Positions 1 through 8,520 of a stretch of 40,922 nt of DNA are shown here, piece by piece. Made by a program: the position numbers and the translations under genes. Origin of the DNA: an uncultured Traorella sp. (GTDB taxonomy: Bacteria > Bacillota_I > Bacilli_A > Erysipelotrichales > Erysipelotrichaceae). Where the stretch lies: assembly GCA_944324265.1 (NCBI GenBank), contig CALUVS010000021.1:1-40922 (forward strand), written 5' to 3'. Below the pieces are notes generated by a model. The model did no database searches. It was not told the origin of the DNA and saw nothing but the letters and a program-made list of their open reading frames with translations. How positions within the stretch are numbered: the first letter of the stretch is position 1; the number at the start of each line of letters is the position of its first letter.

Positions 1-81
1 CTATTTGAAGCATATGGTGAATATCACTATGGCTGCTTCGCTGTATAGTCATCAACGGAATTATTGAAAAGAGCGTTCTAT
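1..81. other. Window edge, unassigned
   Basis: Two plus-strand frames run in from the left edge. One ends at a TAG at 46-48 after 15 residues ending GCFAV; the other ends at a TGA at 64-66 after 21 residues ending SHQRNY. Either could be the C-terminus of a convergent gene whose body lies outside the window. Nothing allows a choice between them. Confidence 0.2.
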
Positions 82-114
82 TTTATAAAAAGCAAACGTA
101 CATCAAGTACGTTT
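82..114 (-). terminator. Terminator of the flavoprotein operon
   Basis: A perfect 8-bp stem (94-101 with 107-114) and a 5-nt loop are followed on the minus strand by a short U-rich run. The hairpin overlaps the stop codon of the DUF1667 gene, so it closes the three-gene operon. Confidence 0.7.
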
Positions 115-471
115 CTTGATACTGACAGATCGGGAAGCAATCAAGTCAGCTCCGCTTTGCGCAATATTTTTCACAATGATATCTTCACGCTTGATCGGTG
201 CAGATACATGAATCTTAGAAATAATCTTCATGACATCCTTCATCTTTTCCTTCGGAATAGCCTGACTTGTCTTCACCGGAAGCAATTGAATGCCGGCATT
301 GGCAATGGCTACTGTCGATGTCAGCATACGTGTCGGATGCGTCAATTCCTTCTGAGCATAAATAGCTCCTCTTGGACATGAATTGCCGCTGACTGTGATT
401 TCATCATTGTTCTGTGTCACATTTAAATGACAAGATAACGGACATACGATACAAATCATTTCTTTATTCAT
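103..471 (-). CDS. DUF1667 cysteine-rich redox-associated protein
   Basis: This 122-residue protein has an N-terminal cysteine cluster, CIVCPLSC followed by NSCPRG, about residues 7-34. The spacing fits a small metal or Fe-S binding head. The rest has no recognised catalytic motif. DUF1667 proteins are habitually encoded beside anaerobic glycerol-3-phosphate-dehydrogenase-like flavoproteins, and here the start overlaps the preceding oxidoreductase gene by 8 bp. A GAGGGAAG ribosome binding site lies inside that gene's end, so translation is probably coupled. It is inferred to be an accessory electron-transfer subunit; its biochemical role is not known to me. Confidence 0.8.
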   Translation of the reverse strand: MNKEMICIVCPLSCHLNVTQNNDEITVSGNSCPRGAIYAQKELTHPTRMLTSTVAIANAGIQLLPVKTSQAIPKEKMKDVMKIISKIHVSAPIKREDIIVKNIAQSGADLIASRSVSIKKRT

Positions 472-1723
472 AGACTTCCCTCATTTCAAAGTGCAATGTC
501 TGCCATTCATTTCGCAGTATTTCTTTTTCCAAATTTATGGTTTCCATTTCTGCCGGAAGTGCATAGCGTTTCTTGATTTCTTTGATGCATTGATCATCCG
601 CCATGATTCTTAAAACACAGTTTTTCATCGGTTTTTTCACACGGAATGAAAACTTGCAGTCAGAACGAATGTTATCGATGCGCAGCCGCTGCGGTACAAC
701 ATAGCTGATATTTTCGCCGGCTTTCACCTTTCTTGGTTCACACTGCACAAATCCTTCCTGCAGATAGTAAGCTACCTGACGCCCTGTTGCCTCTCCTTCC
801 ATGCTGGCATAATCGACAAGATCATGCACCTGCAAAGCATTGCCGCAGGCAAAAAAGCCCGGCAAGGTCATTTCATTGCATTCATTAACAATGACTGAAT
901 GTGTTCTTGCATCCTTTTCTACCGGCAGACGATTCAGACAAGTAATATCCGGAATCAAGCCGATGGAAAGCAGAAGACAATCCACTTCAATTTCTCTTTG
1001 CGTGCCGGCAATCGGCTTCAGATTTTCATCTACTTTGGATAATTCAATTCTTTCAATTCGTTTCTCACCGATAATCTTTGTCACAGTCGTAGATAAATAC
1101 AGCGGAATATCAAAGTCATCCAGGCATTGCACGATATTGCGGTTCAATCCATTGGAATAAGGCTGAATTTCAGCTACGCCCAATACTTCTGCTCCTTCCA
1201 GTGTCATGCGTCTGGCCATGATCAGACCAATATCACCGCTGCCTAATATAAATACTTTTTTGCCGCACAGATAACCATCCATATTCAGATAGCGCTGAGC
1301 ACTGCCAGCGGTAAAAACACCGCTGCAGCGGCTTCCGGGAATCGAAATAGCCCCGCGGTTTCTTTCCATGCATCCGCTGGCCAATACAATGGCATCCGTC
1401 ATTATGTCAATCAATCCATTCTGACTGTTGACAGCCTGAACATGCTTATCCACTCCGATTGAAAGCACTGTTGTGGAAAGCAAGATCTCAATATTATATT
1501 TGCTGAGCTCTTCTATCATCAATTCGGCATATTCCGGCCCGGTGCATTCTTTTTTGAAAATGTGCAGACCAAAGCCATTATGAATGCATTGATTCAGGAT
1601 ACCGCCCAATTCTGCTTCTCTTTCGATAATGCAGATATTCTGTACGCCAAATTTACGTGCTGAAATCGCACAGGAGATGGCAGCGCTTCCGCCGCCGATG
1701 ATACAGCAATCTACATGTTTCAT
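464..1723 (-). CDS. FAD/NAD(P)-dependent oxidoreductase (GlpA/GlpB-like partner)
   Basis: This 419-residue flavoprotein opens with the FAD-binding motif GGGSAAISCAISARK (residues 10-24). A second dinucleotide motif, GSGDIGLIMARRM, lies near residue 162 and should bind NAD(P). A late FACGNALQVHDLVD segment is the usual FAD-contacting strand. The family is a pyridine-nucleotide-disulfide-type oxidoreductase without an obvious redox CxxC. Its start overlaps the stop of the upstream gene in an ATGA and its end overlaps the DUF1667 gene, so the three are one translationally coupled operon. It is inferred to pass electrons between the partner dehydrogenase and a nicotinamide or quinone pool. The natural substrate is not evident. 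Confidence 0.85.
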   Translation of the reverse strand: MKHVDCCIIGGGSAAISCAISARKFGVQNICIIEREAELGGILNQCIHNGFGLHIFKKECTGPEYAELMIEELSKYNIEILLSTTVLSIGVDKHVQAVNSQNGLIDIMTDAIVLASGCMERNRGAISIPGSRCSGVFTAGSAQRYLNMDGYLCGKKVFILGSGDIGLIMARRMTLEGAEVLGVAEIQPYSNGLNRNIVQCLDDFDIPLYLSTTVTKIIGEKRIERIELSKVDENLKPIAGTQREIEVDCLLLSIGLIPDITCLNRLPVEKDARTHSVIVNECNEMTLPGFFACGNALQVHDLVDYASMEGEATGRQVAYYLQEGFVQCEPRKVKAGENISYVVPQRLRIDNIRSDCKFSFRVKKPMKNCVLRIMADDQCIKEIKKRYALPAEMETINLEKEILRNEWQTLHFEMREVYE

Positions 1724-3153
1724 TCATCTTCTCCTTTCTTGGCTAAAAGCACAGGACTGTTTTTCTTGTTATAATCGACTTCCAGCGGAGAAATGCCCAA
1801 GGTTTCCGCCAAGATCTTCACGACCATCGGTTCACAGAAGCCTCCCTGACATTTGCCCATCCCCGGACGCACTCTTTTCTTTACAGCTACCACACTTCTG
1901 GCTCCGCAATTGCGTTTGATGCAGTTGACGATTTCCTGCACACTGATTTGTTCACAGCGGCAGACAATTTCACCATAACGTGGATTATGTTCAATGTACA
2001 TTTTCTTATCTGCATCAGAACATTTGGCTATCTCAATATTTTTCTGACGATGTGAAAAATACAATCGTTTAGAAAAATGAAATTTTGGTTCAATAAAGTT
2101 TTCAAAAACATACTCGGCAATGGCCGGTGCACTGGCTAATCCCGGTGATTCAATACCGGCTACATCAATGAAATCTTTTACGCGGCTTTCTTCAATGATA
2201 AAATCATTACGATCACTTGCCGGACGCAGTCCGCTGAAACTATGAATAACTTCGCCCCAAGGAACATTTTTTACTAAATGACCAACACTTTCACGAATAT
2301 ACTCCAAGCCATTTTTAGTTGTATCCACATTTTCTTTTTCATTGATATTTTCTGCATTCGGTCCTAATAAAATATTGCCATGCACTGTCGGTACTACCAA
2401 TACTCCCTTACCGGCTTCGGTAGGACAAGGATACAGTACATGATTGACAAAATGAGCACAGTCTTTGCTTAAGACAAAATATTCACCTCTGCGCGGCAAT
2501 ATTTCAAAATCACGTGTACCGCAAGCCATTTCATGGACATCATCTGCATGGAGTCCGGCACAATTGATCACCATCTGTGCCCGATATTCTTTCTCTTGTG
2601 TCTTGACCAAAAAGCCATCCTCCATTTTTTCAATAGCAATGACCTCTTGATTCAATTCACATTTGACTTGATTAGCCATTGCTGTTTCAATTGCGGCAAT
2701 AGCTACCTTCCATGGCGTAACAATGGCCGTCTGCGGGCAACGCAGTCCATAAATGACTTCATCAGATAAATTCTTTTCCTGCATCAGTAATTCACTGCGA
2801 TTCAAAATTTCAGTATTGATTCCTCTTTTTTTTGCTCGCTGAGCCAATTTTCTCAGTGTATTTAATTCTTCTTCATTTCTGGCTAAAACCAACGAGCCCA
2901 CCTGCTTATAATCAACCTTTAATTCGCGGCACAAAGAAGCATATAAACGAGCCCCGCGGACATTCATTCTCGCCTTCATTGTGTATTCTTCGGGATCATA
3001 TCCCGCATGAATAATAGCACTATTGGCCATGGTTGTCTCATTGGCAATATCATTTTCTTTATCTAAAAGGGTAACATTGCAGTGAAACTTTGAACATTGA
3101 TATGCAATCAAGGAACCTATGATTCCTCCTCCTATAATCAGAATATCTTCCAT
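1720..3153 (-). CDS. Glycerol-3-phosphate dehydrogenase-like FAD oxidoreductase with [2Fe-2S] domain
   Basis: This 477-residue protein has a DAO-type FAD oxidoreductase fold with an N-terminal GGGIIGSLIAYQCSK motif (residues 8-22). A BFD-like C-terminal domain carries four cysteines at 398, 400, 435 and 440 (CRC, then GKCQGGFC), the pattern of a [2Fe-2S] cluster. This architecture is typical of anaerobic GlpA-like or L-2-hydroxyacid dehydrogenase-like enzymes in fermenting Bacillota. The gene heads a three-gene operon behind its own promoter at 3177-3205. I see no glycerol kinase or facilitator gene nearby, so glycerol-3-phosphate as substrate is an inference from the family. Confidence 0.85.
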   Translation of the reverse strand: MEDILIIGGGIIGSLIAYQCSKFHCNVTLLDKENDIANETTMANSAIIHAGYDPEEYTMKARMNVRGARLYASLCRELKVDYKQVGSLVLARNEEELNTLRKLAQRAKKRGINTEILNRSELLMQEKNLSDEVIYGLRCPQTAIVTPWKVAIAAIETAMANQVKCELNQEVIAIEKMEDGFLVKTQEKEYRAQMVINCAGLHADDVHEMACGTRDFEILPRRGEYFVLSKDCAHFVNHVLYPCPTEAGKGVLVVPTVHGNILLGPNAENINEKENVDTTKNGLEYIRESVGHLVKNVPWGEVIHSFSGLRPASDRNDFIIEESRVKDFIDVAGIESPGLASAPAIAEYVFENFIEPKFHFSKRLYFSHRQKNIEIAKCSDADKKMYIEHNPRYGEIVCRCEQISVQEIVNCIKRNCGARSVVAVKKRVRPGMGKCQGGFCEPMVVKILAETLGISPLEVDYNKKNSPVLLAKKGEDE

Positions 3154-3176
3154 ACTTGCGTCCTCTCTTCTTTATC

Positions 3177-3205
3177 ATTATAAACGGGAAAACAATCAAA
3201 AACAA
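3177..3205 (-). promoter_or_regulatory. Promoter of the flavoprotein operon
   Basis: TTGTTT (3200-3205) and TATAAT (3177-3182) on the minus strand are separated by 17 bp. They lie 24 bp upstream of the first start codon of the operon. Confidence 0.65.
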
Positions 3206-3241
3206 GAAATCGCTTCCAATTTACAGAATTATCCATATTAT

Positions 3242-3270
3242 TTTACAATTTTACTTTTTCTCTATATAAT
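3242..3270 (+). promoter_or_regulatory. Promoter of bcp
   Basis: TTTACA (3242-3247) and a perfect TATAAT (3265-3270) are 17 bp apart. A GAGGAGG ribosome binding site and the peroxiredoxin start follow. The promoter diverges from that of the flavoprotein operon. Confidence 0.75.
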
Positions 3271-3294
3271 GTTAATAAATGAGGAGGTTCATTT

Positions 3295-3762
3295 ATGTTA
3301 CAAATTCATACACCTGCCCCTGACTTTACTTTAAAGGACAGTTTCGGCAATGATGTTGCTTTGCATGATTTCAAAGGAAAAAAAGTGATTTTATATTTCT
3401 ATCCCAAGGATAATACCCCTGGATGCACCAAACAAGCCTGCAGCTATAAAAACCAATATGAAGCTTACAAAAACTTAGACGTCATCGTCATCGGTATTTC
3501 CAAGGATAGTGTTGCTTCTCATAAAAAATTTATGGAAAAATATGAGCTGCCTTTCATACTGCTCTCTGACCCAGAAACGCAAGTCATCCAGCAGTATGAT
3601 GTCTGGCATGAAAAAACAATGGCCGGGCGCAGATACATGGGCGTTGTCCGTTCCACTTATGTCATTGATGAAAACGGCATCATTATTTCTGCCAGAGAAA
3701 AAGTGAACCCTGAAAAGGATCCACTTATTGTTTTAGACTTACTGCAATCAGTTGAAATGTAG
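3295..3762 (+). CDS. bcp: Thioredoxin-dependent peroxiredoxin, BCP type
   Basis: This 155-residue cytosolic peroxiredoxin reduces hydrogen peroxide and organic hydroperoxides at the expense of thioredoxin. The peroxidatic cysteine is Cys44 in the PGCTKQAC motif. A second cysteine at position 49 is the usual resolving residue of the atypical two-Cys BCP class. Length and domain boundaries match the family. It is one of the few plus-strand genes in the window and has its own promoter and a strong GAGGAGG site. Its 3' end overlaps the convergent HD-domain gene by 15 bp, so antisense read-through between the two is possible. Confidence 0.93.
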   Translation: MLQIHTPAPDFTLKDSFGNDVALHDFKGKKVILYFYPKDNTPGCTKQACSYKNQYEAYKNLDVIVIGISKDSVASHKKFMEKYELPFILLSDPETQVIQQYDVWHEKTMAGRRYMGVVRSTYVIDENGIIISAREKVNPEKDPLIVLDLLQSVEM

Positions 3763-4293
3763 ATAAGCCATTAAATAGATAGCATAGCGCAGTGATTTGG
3801 AATAGCGGATATTCATAACCACTGATTCCATTACTTCCAAAGTAGCACAATACTTATCCATCATTGTAATTGCCCAGCTTTCCTTATACTTCGGCAGCTT
3901 GATTGTCAGCGGCCACATGTGCTTGACAATGCCGTCTGCCATCAAAGGAGTAATTTCACAAATAGTCTGGGCATTTTCTAATGCCTTCACAGGATGAACA
4001 GCCGGATGCCAGCCTTCTTCCTTGTTTTCCTCCCAGTTATAGTGAAACAAGTCATGCAATAAAGCTGCACGAGTAGCTTCTTCTACACGCCAGTTCAATT
4101 TACGGCAAATCAAAAATGTATAATAAGCCACATTGATGGAATGCTGAAGACGAGATGTATTGACATGCTGACCAAAATCACCCAGCTGTTTCACAAGCTC
4201 ATTCTCAAGCAAATCTTCCACAAGGGCCATAAATTGTGCTCCTGTTTCGTTATCGTCACTCAGCTCTACATCTGAAAAAATTGCCTTGTGCAT
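3748..4293 (-). CDS. HD-domain protein
   Basis: This 181-residue soluble protein contains an HD metal-dependent phosphohydrolase fold. The H of QHSINVAYY, the HD of LLHDLFHY and a later KHMWPL histidine form the usual metal-binding set. The substrate cannot be read from the sequence; small HD proteins of this kind act on nucleotides or are uncharacterised. The start at 4293 is preferred to an upstream ATG at 4326 because an AAGGGGTG ribosome binding site sits just in front of it and the upstream extension would encode that site. The gene converges on bcp with a 15-bp overlap. Confidence 0.8.
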   Translation of the reverse strand: MHKAIFSDVELSDDNETGAQFMALVEDLLENELVKQLGDFGQHVNTSRLQHSINVAYYTFLICRKLNWRVEEATRAALLHDLFHYNWEENKEEGWHPAVHPVKALENAQTICEITPLMADGIVKHMWPLTIKLPKYKESWAITMMDKYCATLEVMESVVMNIRYSKSLRYAIYLMAYLHFN

Positions 4294-4387
4294 GTTCCCA
4301 CCCCTTTCTCTATCTAATAATAACACGAAAACTTAGAAAAAGTACAACAATTTGTTATAGTAAAAAATGATTTTCTGAATTATAATA

Positions 4388-4954
4388 ATGGATATGGAAA
4401 AAAGAAAACTGAAAATACCTGAATATATCAAACAAATCTTTGTCTGTCTCTCATTGATTGTATTGATATTGATGGGCAATTATTTATATCAAAATTATTT
4501 TTTCAAGGAATTTACGGTTGTCGGAGAAGAAATGGCCCCTTTATTGAATAACGGTGATGTTGTGCGCATATCGTTATACAAAAACGAGACTTTAAAAAGA
4601 GGCCAATTGGTCGCTATGCAGGCAAGAGACGGCACTGAAGACATCTGGGTCCGAAGAGTCATTGCTTTGCCGGGAGATACCGTACAATGCATTGACAATG
4701 TTCTCTATGTCAATGGTGAACCGGTAGATGAAAGCTATTTGGATGAATGGTTTGTGGAAAGAACGATTGAAGAATATGGATATTTTACCAATGACTTCAA
4801 TCAAGTCTATGTAGAGGAAGGTTATTTCTTCTACTTAGGAGATAATCGAATTGAATCAGATCCCAAAGATGCCAGAAGCTTAGGCTATGCGGCAGAAGAG
4901 AGCATCATCGGTGTCGATCTTACATTAATACAAGAAAACAAGGCCCTCGAATAA
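4388..4954 (+). CDS. Signal peptidase I (S26) homologue lacking the catalytic dyad
   Basis: This 188-residue protein has one N-terminal membrane segment (about residues 17-34) and an external S26 domain. Box B, normally SMxPTL, reads EEMAPLL with Glu48 in place of the catalytic serine. Box D, normally VKRxxGLPGD, reads VRRVIALPGD with Arg89 in place of the general-base lysine. Box E (GDNRIESDPKDARSLG) is recognisable. It should therefore not cleave signal peptides; the known parallel is the inactive SpsA of Staphylococcus aureus. No Shine-Dalgarno sequence precedes either ATG (4388 or 4394), and TATAAT lies at 4381-4386. The gene ends inside a bidirectional terminator. Family assignment is firm; any regulatory or chaperone role is speculative. 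Confidence 0.85.
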   Translation: MDMEKRKLKIPEYIKQIFVCLSLIVLILMGNYLYQNYFFKEFTVVGEEMAPLLNNGDVVRISLYKNETLKRGQLVAMQARDGTEDIWVRRVIALPGDTVQCIDNVLYVNGEPVDESYLDEWFVERTIEEYGYFTNDFNQVYVEEGYFFYLGDNRIESDPKDARSLGYAAEESIIGVDLTLIQENKALE

Positions 4955-4968
4955 AGGGCCTTTATTTT
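4940..4968. terminator. Bidirectional terminator between convergent genes
   Basis: An 8-bp perfect stem (4940-4947 with 4955-4962) spans the stop codon of the signal-peptidase homologue. A T-rich run follows on the plus strand and another on the minus strand, so it can serve both that gene and the convergent lipoprotein gene. Confidence 0.8.
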
Positions 4969-5939
4969 GCATTTTCAGCGGACTGTTCAACTGCCTCTAA
5001 ATAACCAGCTACTTTCATCGTTACAGAAGCTGTGATATCTGTATCCAAAGGAATCTTATCTTCACTTAGAGAAAGCTGATTCACTTCTTCTATAGTTTTG
5101 CCGATCATCCATTCTTCCAAAGAAGCAATCTGTTCATACCATTCTTTTTGAATCGCACTGACTTTTTTCATGCCATATTCTTCTTTTAATAATTTTTTGC
5201 TTAATTTGATTTCACTTTGTTCAATGCCGCCGGCTGAATTGAAGCTGGTAGCATTTTGATCAGTATCAATCAAGACACTTTGTATTTTCTTATCTTCACT
5301 GAAGCCTGTCAATGCAAAAGTTGTATTAGACTGAATAGAACCCAGTGATTCGCTGGCTGCTGTTGATTTCAGCTCTGTGATATTAGCAAAGCCATAAGTC
5401 TCCGCTTTTTCCACAGGAACACTTTTGGATATTGCTTTTTCAACTGCTTTGAGATAATCTTTGACATTCATCGTACATCCGCTTTTAACATCTGAGTCAG
5501 CAGGATATCCCATTTCATCCAAAGACAGATTCTTGATTTCATCCATGGTTTTTCCGATCATCCATTCTTCCAGCCAAGCAATCTGTTCATACCATTCTTT
5601 TTGAATGGCACTGGCCTTTTTCATGTCATAATCTTCTTTCAATAATTTCTTAGATGCAATACTTTTATTCTCTTCTACTTGACCATCTTGATGAAAAAAA
5701 CCTTTGTTTTGTGCTGTATCGATACTGACATAAATCACTTGGTCATTTTCATCCAAAACGACACCGGCAATAGTTGTATTGAATTGAATACTGCCGGATT
5801 TTTCTGCAGATGCATTTTCAAATTTCATATTTGTTACTGAAGCACTGCCTGCCTGATGTATAACTTTTGGGGCATTGACCGCCGGGGCAGAACATCCGAA
5901 AAGCAAAATGATAAACAAGTAAATACCAATTTTTCTCAT
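4962..5939 (-). CDS. Lipoprotein with two tandem homologous domains
   Basis: This 325-residue protein starts with a lipoprotein signal peptide (lipobox LLFGC, Cys16) and so should be anchored outside the cell membrane. The mature part is two copies of one domain of about 130 residues, roughly 41-172 and 186-320. Both contain SIQ(F/S)NTT, IDT.QN, KKLLKE(D/E)Y, SAIQKEWYEQIA and LEEWMIGKT. Near identity of the last blocks, also at DNA level (around 5100-5170 and 5540-5610), points to a fairly recent internal duplication. I do not recognise the domain with certainty; the repeated sensor-like motifs resemble membrane-immunogen lipoproteins of Bacillota. It has an AGGAGGAG ribosome binding site and a TATAAT at 5960-5965. 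Confidence 0.75.
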   Translation of the reverse strand: MRKIGIYLFIILLFGCSAPAVNAPKVIHQAGSASVTNMKFENASAEKSGSIQFNTTIAGVVLDENDQVIYVSIDTAQNKGFFHQDGQVEENKSIASKKLLKEDYDMKKASAIQKEWYEQIAWLEEWMIGKTMDEIKNLSLDEMGYPADSDVKSGCTMNVKDYLKAVEKAISKSVPVEKAETYGFANITELKSTAASESLGSIQSNTTFALTGFSEDKKIQSVLIDTDQNATSFNSAGGIEQSEIKLSKKLLKEEYGMKKVSAIQKEWYEQIASLEEWMIGKTIEEVNQLSLSEDKIPLDTDITASVTMKVAGYLEAVEQSAENAK

Positions 5940-6002
5940 AAACTCCTCCTTATCGCTCCATTATAAGATATGCCCATGCAGGAGTTTGGTGAATTCTGTC
6001 GC

Positions 6003-6029
6003 AAAAGAAAAAGCCTCAGATTTGAGGCT
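6003..6029 (-). terminator. Terminator of the anchored surface protein gene
   Basis: A 7-bp GC-rich stem (6012-6018 with 6023-6029) with a 4-nt loop is followed by a run of U residues on the minus strand. The 3' arm contains the stop codon. Confidence 0.8.
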
Positions 6030-6930
6030 CTGTTTCACTTTCATCTGGATTTTCTTCGCTTCCCTGCGGATCATCCGTACTGACGCTTTCATCCGGATCT
6101 TCCGGTTCTTCCGGCTGCTGCGGAATATCCTCGCCTATGAAATCTTCAGTGATTTCTTCATGCACAAGATGATCAAAGCTCAAGCCGACACTGGCAAAGC
6201 TATATCGGCAATCCCAGTCAATGATTCCTGCTTCGCTGAGCGGAACAAAATAAGTTGTTTCAGAATTGATGAATTCATTGTTCTGAACATTTTCAGTTGT
6301 TCCGACATAAATCACTTGATTTGCCAGCTGACCGCGAGTAATGGAAAGACTTGGGACACCGACCGGTGTCAAAGGATGATATGTATACTGGATTGTCAGC
6401 AAAACTCCTTTGCCGTATTCATTTTCCGTTAATTCATGATTCATGGCAACATCAAAAACATAGTCGACCATGACATTGGTCTCAGCATAGATAGGATCTT
6501 CATTCTCCAGCGTCACTTCTAAACGAAACATATTGGAACCAGTTGTAATATCATAGAAATCAATCGGTATCTCATACACAAGATTATGTGTCACATCGGC
6601 AATCAGCGTATCCTTGTTATAAAGTTCTGCCTTTTCGATAATCGAATCATTTTGATTTAGGCTCCAAGACAAAGTAATTGTATTGTTTTCATCATTGAAT
6701 GTTCCTTGGAAATTCTGAATGCTGGCCGGTTTATGCGTCACAACAGGCGTTTCATTCCCTGGTTCTTCATTGGCAGGATCATTGGGATCTTCCAATTTCG
6801 GTATTTCGATAATGGAAGTGCCTTCTTGGGAATCTGCACTCAATATCTGAAAACCTAAAAAGCCTATTACTGCCAAAAGGACAGATAAACTGGAAATAAA
6901 CAATTTATTTTTTTTGATAAACTCAATCAT
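6016..6930 (-). CDS. Membrane-anchored extracellular protein, unknown function
   Basis: This 304-residue protein has a short basic N-terminus and one hydrophobic segment (about residues 10-30). A Pro/Glu/Asp-rich spacer follows (LEDPNDPANEEPGNETP), then a beta-rich region about 70-240. Its segment starting PASIQNFQGTFN and containing TLSWSLNQND is reminiscent of a fibronectin type III or similar Ig-like module. The C-terminal 45 residues are again acidic and proline-rich (PQQPEEPEDPDESVS), with no LPxTG motif. An uncleaved signal anchor presenting the protein on the outer face is the simplest reading. It has its own promoter (6947-6976), an AGGTGA site and its own terminator. No function can be assigned. 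Confidence 0.7.
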   Translation of the reverse strand: MIEFIKKNKLFISSLSVLLAVIGFLGFQILSADSQEGTSIIEIPKLEDPNDPANEEPGNETPVVTHKPASIQNFQGTFNDENNTITLSWSLNQNDSIIEKAELYNKDTLIADVTHNLVYEIPIDFYDITTGSNMFRLEVTLENEDPIYAETNVMVDYVFDVAMNHELTENEYGKGVLLTIQYTYHPLTPVGVPSLSITRGQLANQVIYVGTTENVQNNEFINSETTYFVPLSEAGIIDWDCRYSFASVGLSFDHLVHEEITEDFIGEDIPQQPEEPEDPDESVSTDDPQGSEENPDESETEPQI

Positions 6931-6946
6931 TTTCTCACCTGTCTCT

Positions 6947-6976
6947 ATTATACTTCAAAACAATCCATATTTGCAA
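6947..6976 (-). promoter_or_regulatory. Promoter of the anchored surface protein gene
   Basis: TTGCAA (6971-6976) and TATAAT (6947-6952) on the minus strand have an 18-bp spacer and lie 17 bp upstream of the start codon. Confidence 0.65.
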
Positions 6977-7007
6977 AAGATTCTCTTTGAAATAAGACAG
7001 GTAAGAG

Positions 7008-7748
7008 TTATGCCGTCTGCTGATTCAAATAACGTCCTAAGAAACGGCGCAGTGAATCTGTCTGAGGATTGACAAATAATTGTTCCGGTCTCCCCTCTTC
7101 AACAATCACACCATTTTCCATAAAGACAACTCGATCACTGACATCTTTGGCAAATGCCATTTCGTGTGTTACCACAACCATGGTCAAGCCTTCTTCGGCT
7201 AACTTCTTCATGACATTCAATACTTCATCGACAGTAATCGGATCCAGTGCACTGGTTGGTTCATCAAATAAGATGACCTGACAATCCATGCACAGGGAAC
7301 GAGCAATCGCTACACGTTGTTTCTGCCCTCCGGAAAGCTGAGTAGATGGTTTATCCGCAAACTCATCCATTCCTACTTTCTTTAAATATTTATGAGCAAT
7401 TTCAATTGCTTCATGCTTATTTCTTTTTAATACTTTCACTTGCCCAAGCACACAGTTTTCCAATACAGTCTTATTGTCAAACAGGTTAAAGCTCTGGAAA
7501 ACCATGCCCACTTCACTGCGGTGCTTGTTGATATTGCCTTCATAAATGCTTTTGCCGTTGACATAAATTTCACCGGCATCCGGTACTTCCAATAAGTTGA
7601 TGCAGCGCAGCATGGTACTTTTTCCAGAACCGCTCTGACCGATAATGGTAACAACTTCACCCTTATCCACCACAAAATTAATATCATTCAGTACTTTCTG
7701 TGTACCAAAGCTTTTGGCAAGATGCTTAATTTCAATAACATGTTCCAT
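7008..7748 (-). CDS. Amino acid ABC transporter ATPase (lysine importer, inferred)
   Basis: This 246-residue ATPase of the polar amino acid importer family has every ABC motif: Walker [10 protein letters not shown] (about residues 37-45), signature [12 protein letters not shown], Walker [14 protein letters not shown] and the switch histidine in VVTHEMAFA. It energises the permease encoded immediately upstream, whose stop is 2 bp from this start. The ribosome binding site GGAGGGTGA lies in the permease gene's end. The three-gene operon follows a lysine riboswitch, so lysine is the expected substrate. Confidence 0.92.
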   Translation of the reverse strand: MEHVIEIKHLAKSFGTQKVLNDINFVVDKGEVVTIIGQSGSGKSTMLRCINLLEVPDAGEIYVNGKSIYEGNINKHRSEVGMVFQSFNLFDNKTVLENCVLGQVKVLKRNKHEAIEIAHKYLKKVGMDEFADKPSTQLSGGQKQRVAIARSLCMDCQVILFDEPTSALDPITVDEVLNVMKKLAEEGLTMVVVTHEMAFAKDVSDRVVFMENGVIVEEGRPEQLFVNPQTDSLRRFLGRYLNQQTA

Positions 7749-7750
7749 GC

Positions 7751-8497
7751 TTATTCACCCTCCGCAACGGTTTGACTTGAGAAATAATTGGATTTTCTGT
7801 GGTTGATCTTCTTTTCCACAATGCCCATCAGCCATGCAGCCAGACTTGTCATGATCAGATACAGCACTAACAACAATGTATAAGTTTCTGTTACTTTCAA
7901 TGTTGTTCCGGCAATTGTTTCTGCCTGGAAGAATAATTCCGGAATCATCATGACAGATAATACACAAGAGTCTTTGATATTGACAATTAATTCATTGACA
8001 ATAGAAGGAATAGAGTTCTTCAAGGCCTGAGGCAATACGATCAAACGCATTGTCTGCCAAGCAGATAAACCGATACTGCGGGCACCTTCACTCTGTCCTT
8101 TGTCAATTCCCATGATACCGGAACGGATGATTTCAGCCATATAAGCACCGGTATTGACAGAAATGATCAGACATCCGGCAGCCAATGCATTCCATCCGGC
8201 TCCCTGAAAATAACCAAACCATAAAAGCATTCCCTGCACCATCATCGGTGTACCGCGGACCACAGTAATATAAATATAAGTAACTATATCAATAATTTTT
8301 TTGATAATTCTAGTCAATGCGGTATCATTGATTTCCATTTGCTTGGAAATAGCACGAAGGCCGCCGATAACTAACCCGATCAATAAACCGCAGGCAGTTC
8401 CCACAAGAGCTAAAACGACTGTGTATCGAATTCCATTCAAAAATAATGTATGGTATCGGACAGCTAAATCAATCATTCTTTGAATAAATTCAATCAT
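7751..8497 (-). CDS. Amino acid ABC transporter permease (lysine importer, inferred)
   Basis: This 248-residue HisM/GlnP-type permease has several membrane segments. The cytoplasmic coupling loop reads [20 protein letters not shown], the EAA motif that docks on the ATPase. It would form a homodimeric channel fed by the lipoprotein encoded upstream. The gene lies 23 bp after the binding-protein gene with an AAGGGGAAG ribosome binding site, and 2 bp before the ATPase gene. One permease gene is present rather than two, common for this family in Bacillota. Confidence 0.92.
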   Translation of the reverse strand: MIEFIQRMIDLAVRYHTLFLNGIRYTVVLALVGTACGLLIGLVIGGLRAISKQMEINDTALTRIIKKIIDIVTYIYITVVRGTPMMVQGMLLWFGYFQGAGWNALAAGCLIISVNTGAYMAEIIRSGIMGIDKGQSEGARSIGLSAWQTMRLIVLPQALKNSIPSIVNELIVNIKDSCVLSVMMIPELFFQAETIAGTTLKVTETYTLLLVLYLIMTSLAAWLMGIVEKKINHRKSNYFSSQTVAEGE

Positions 8498-8520
8498 ATT
8501 TTTTCTTCTTCCCCTTACTC

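Noticed and set aside
1-66. Plus-strand coding fragment at the left edge
   Set aside because: Two frames are open and both stop within 66 bp; no motif allows a choice.
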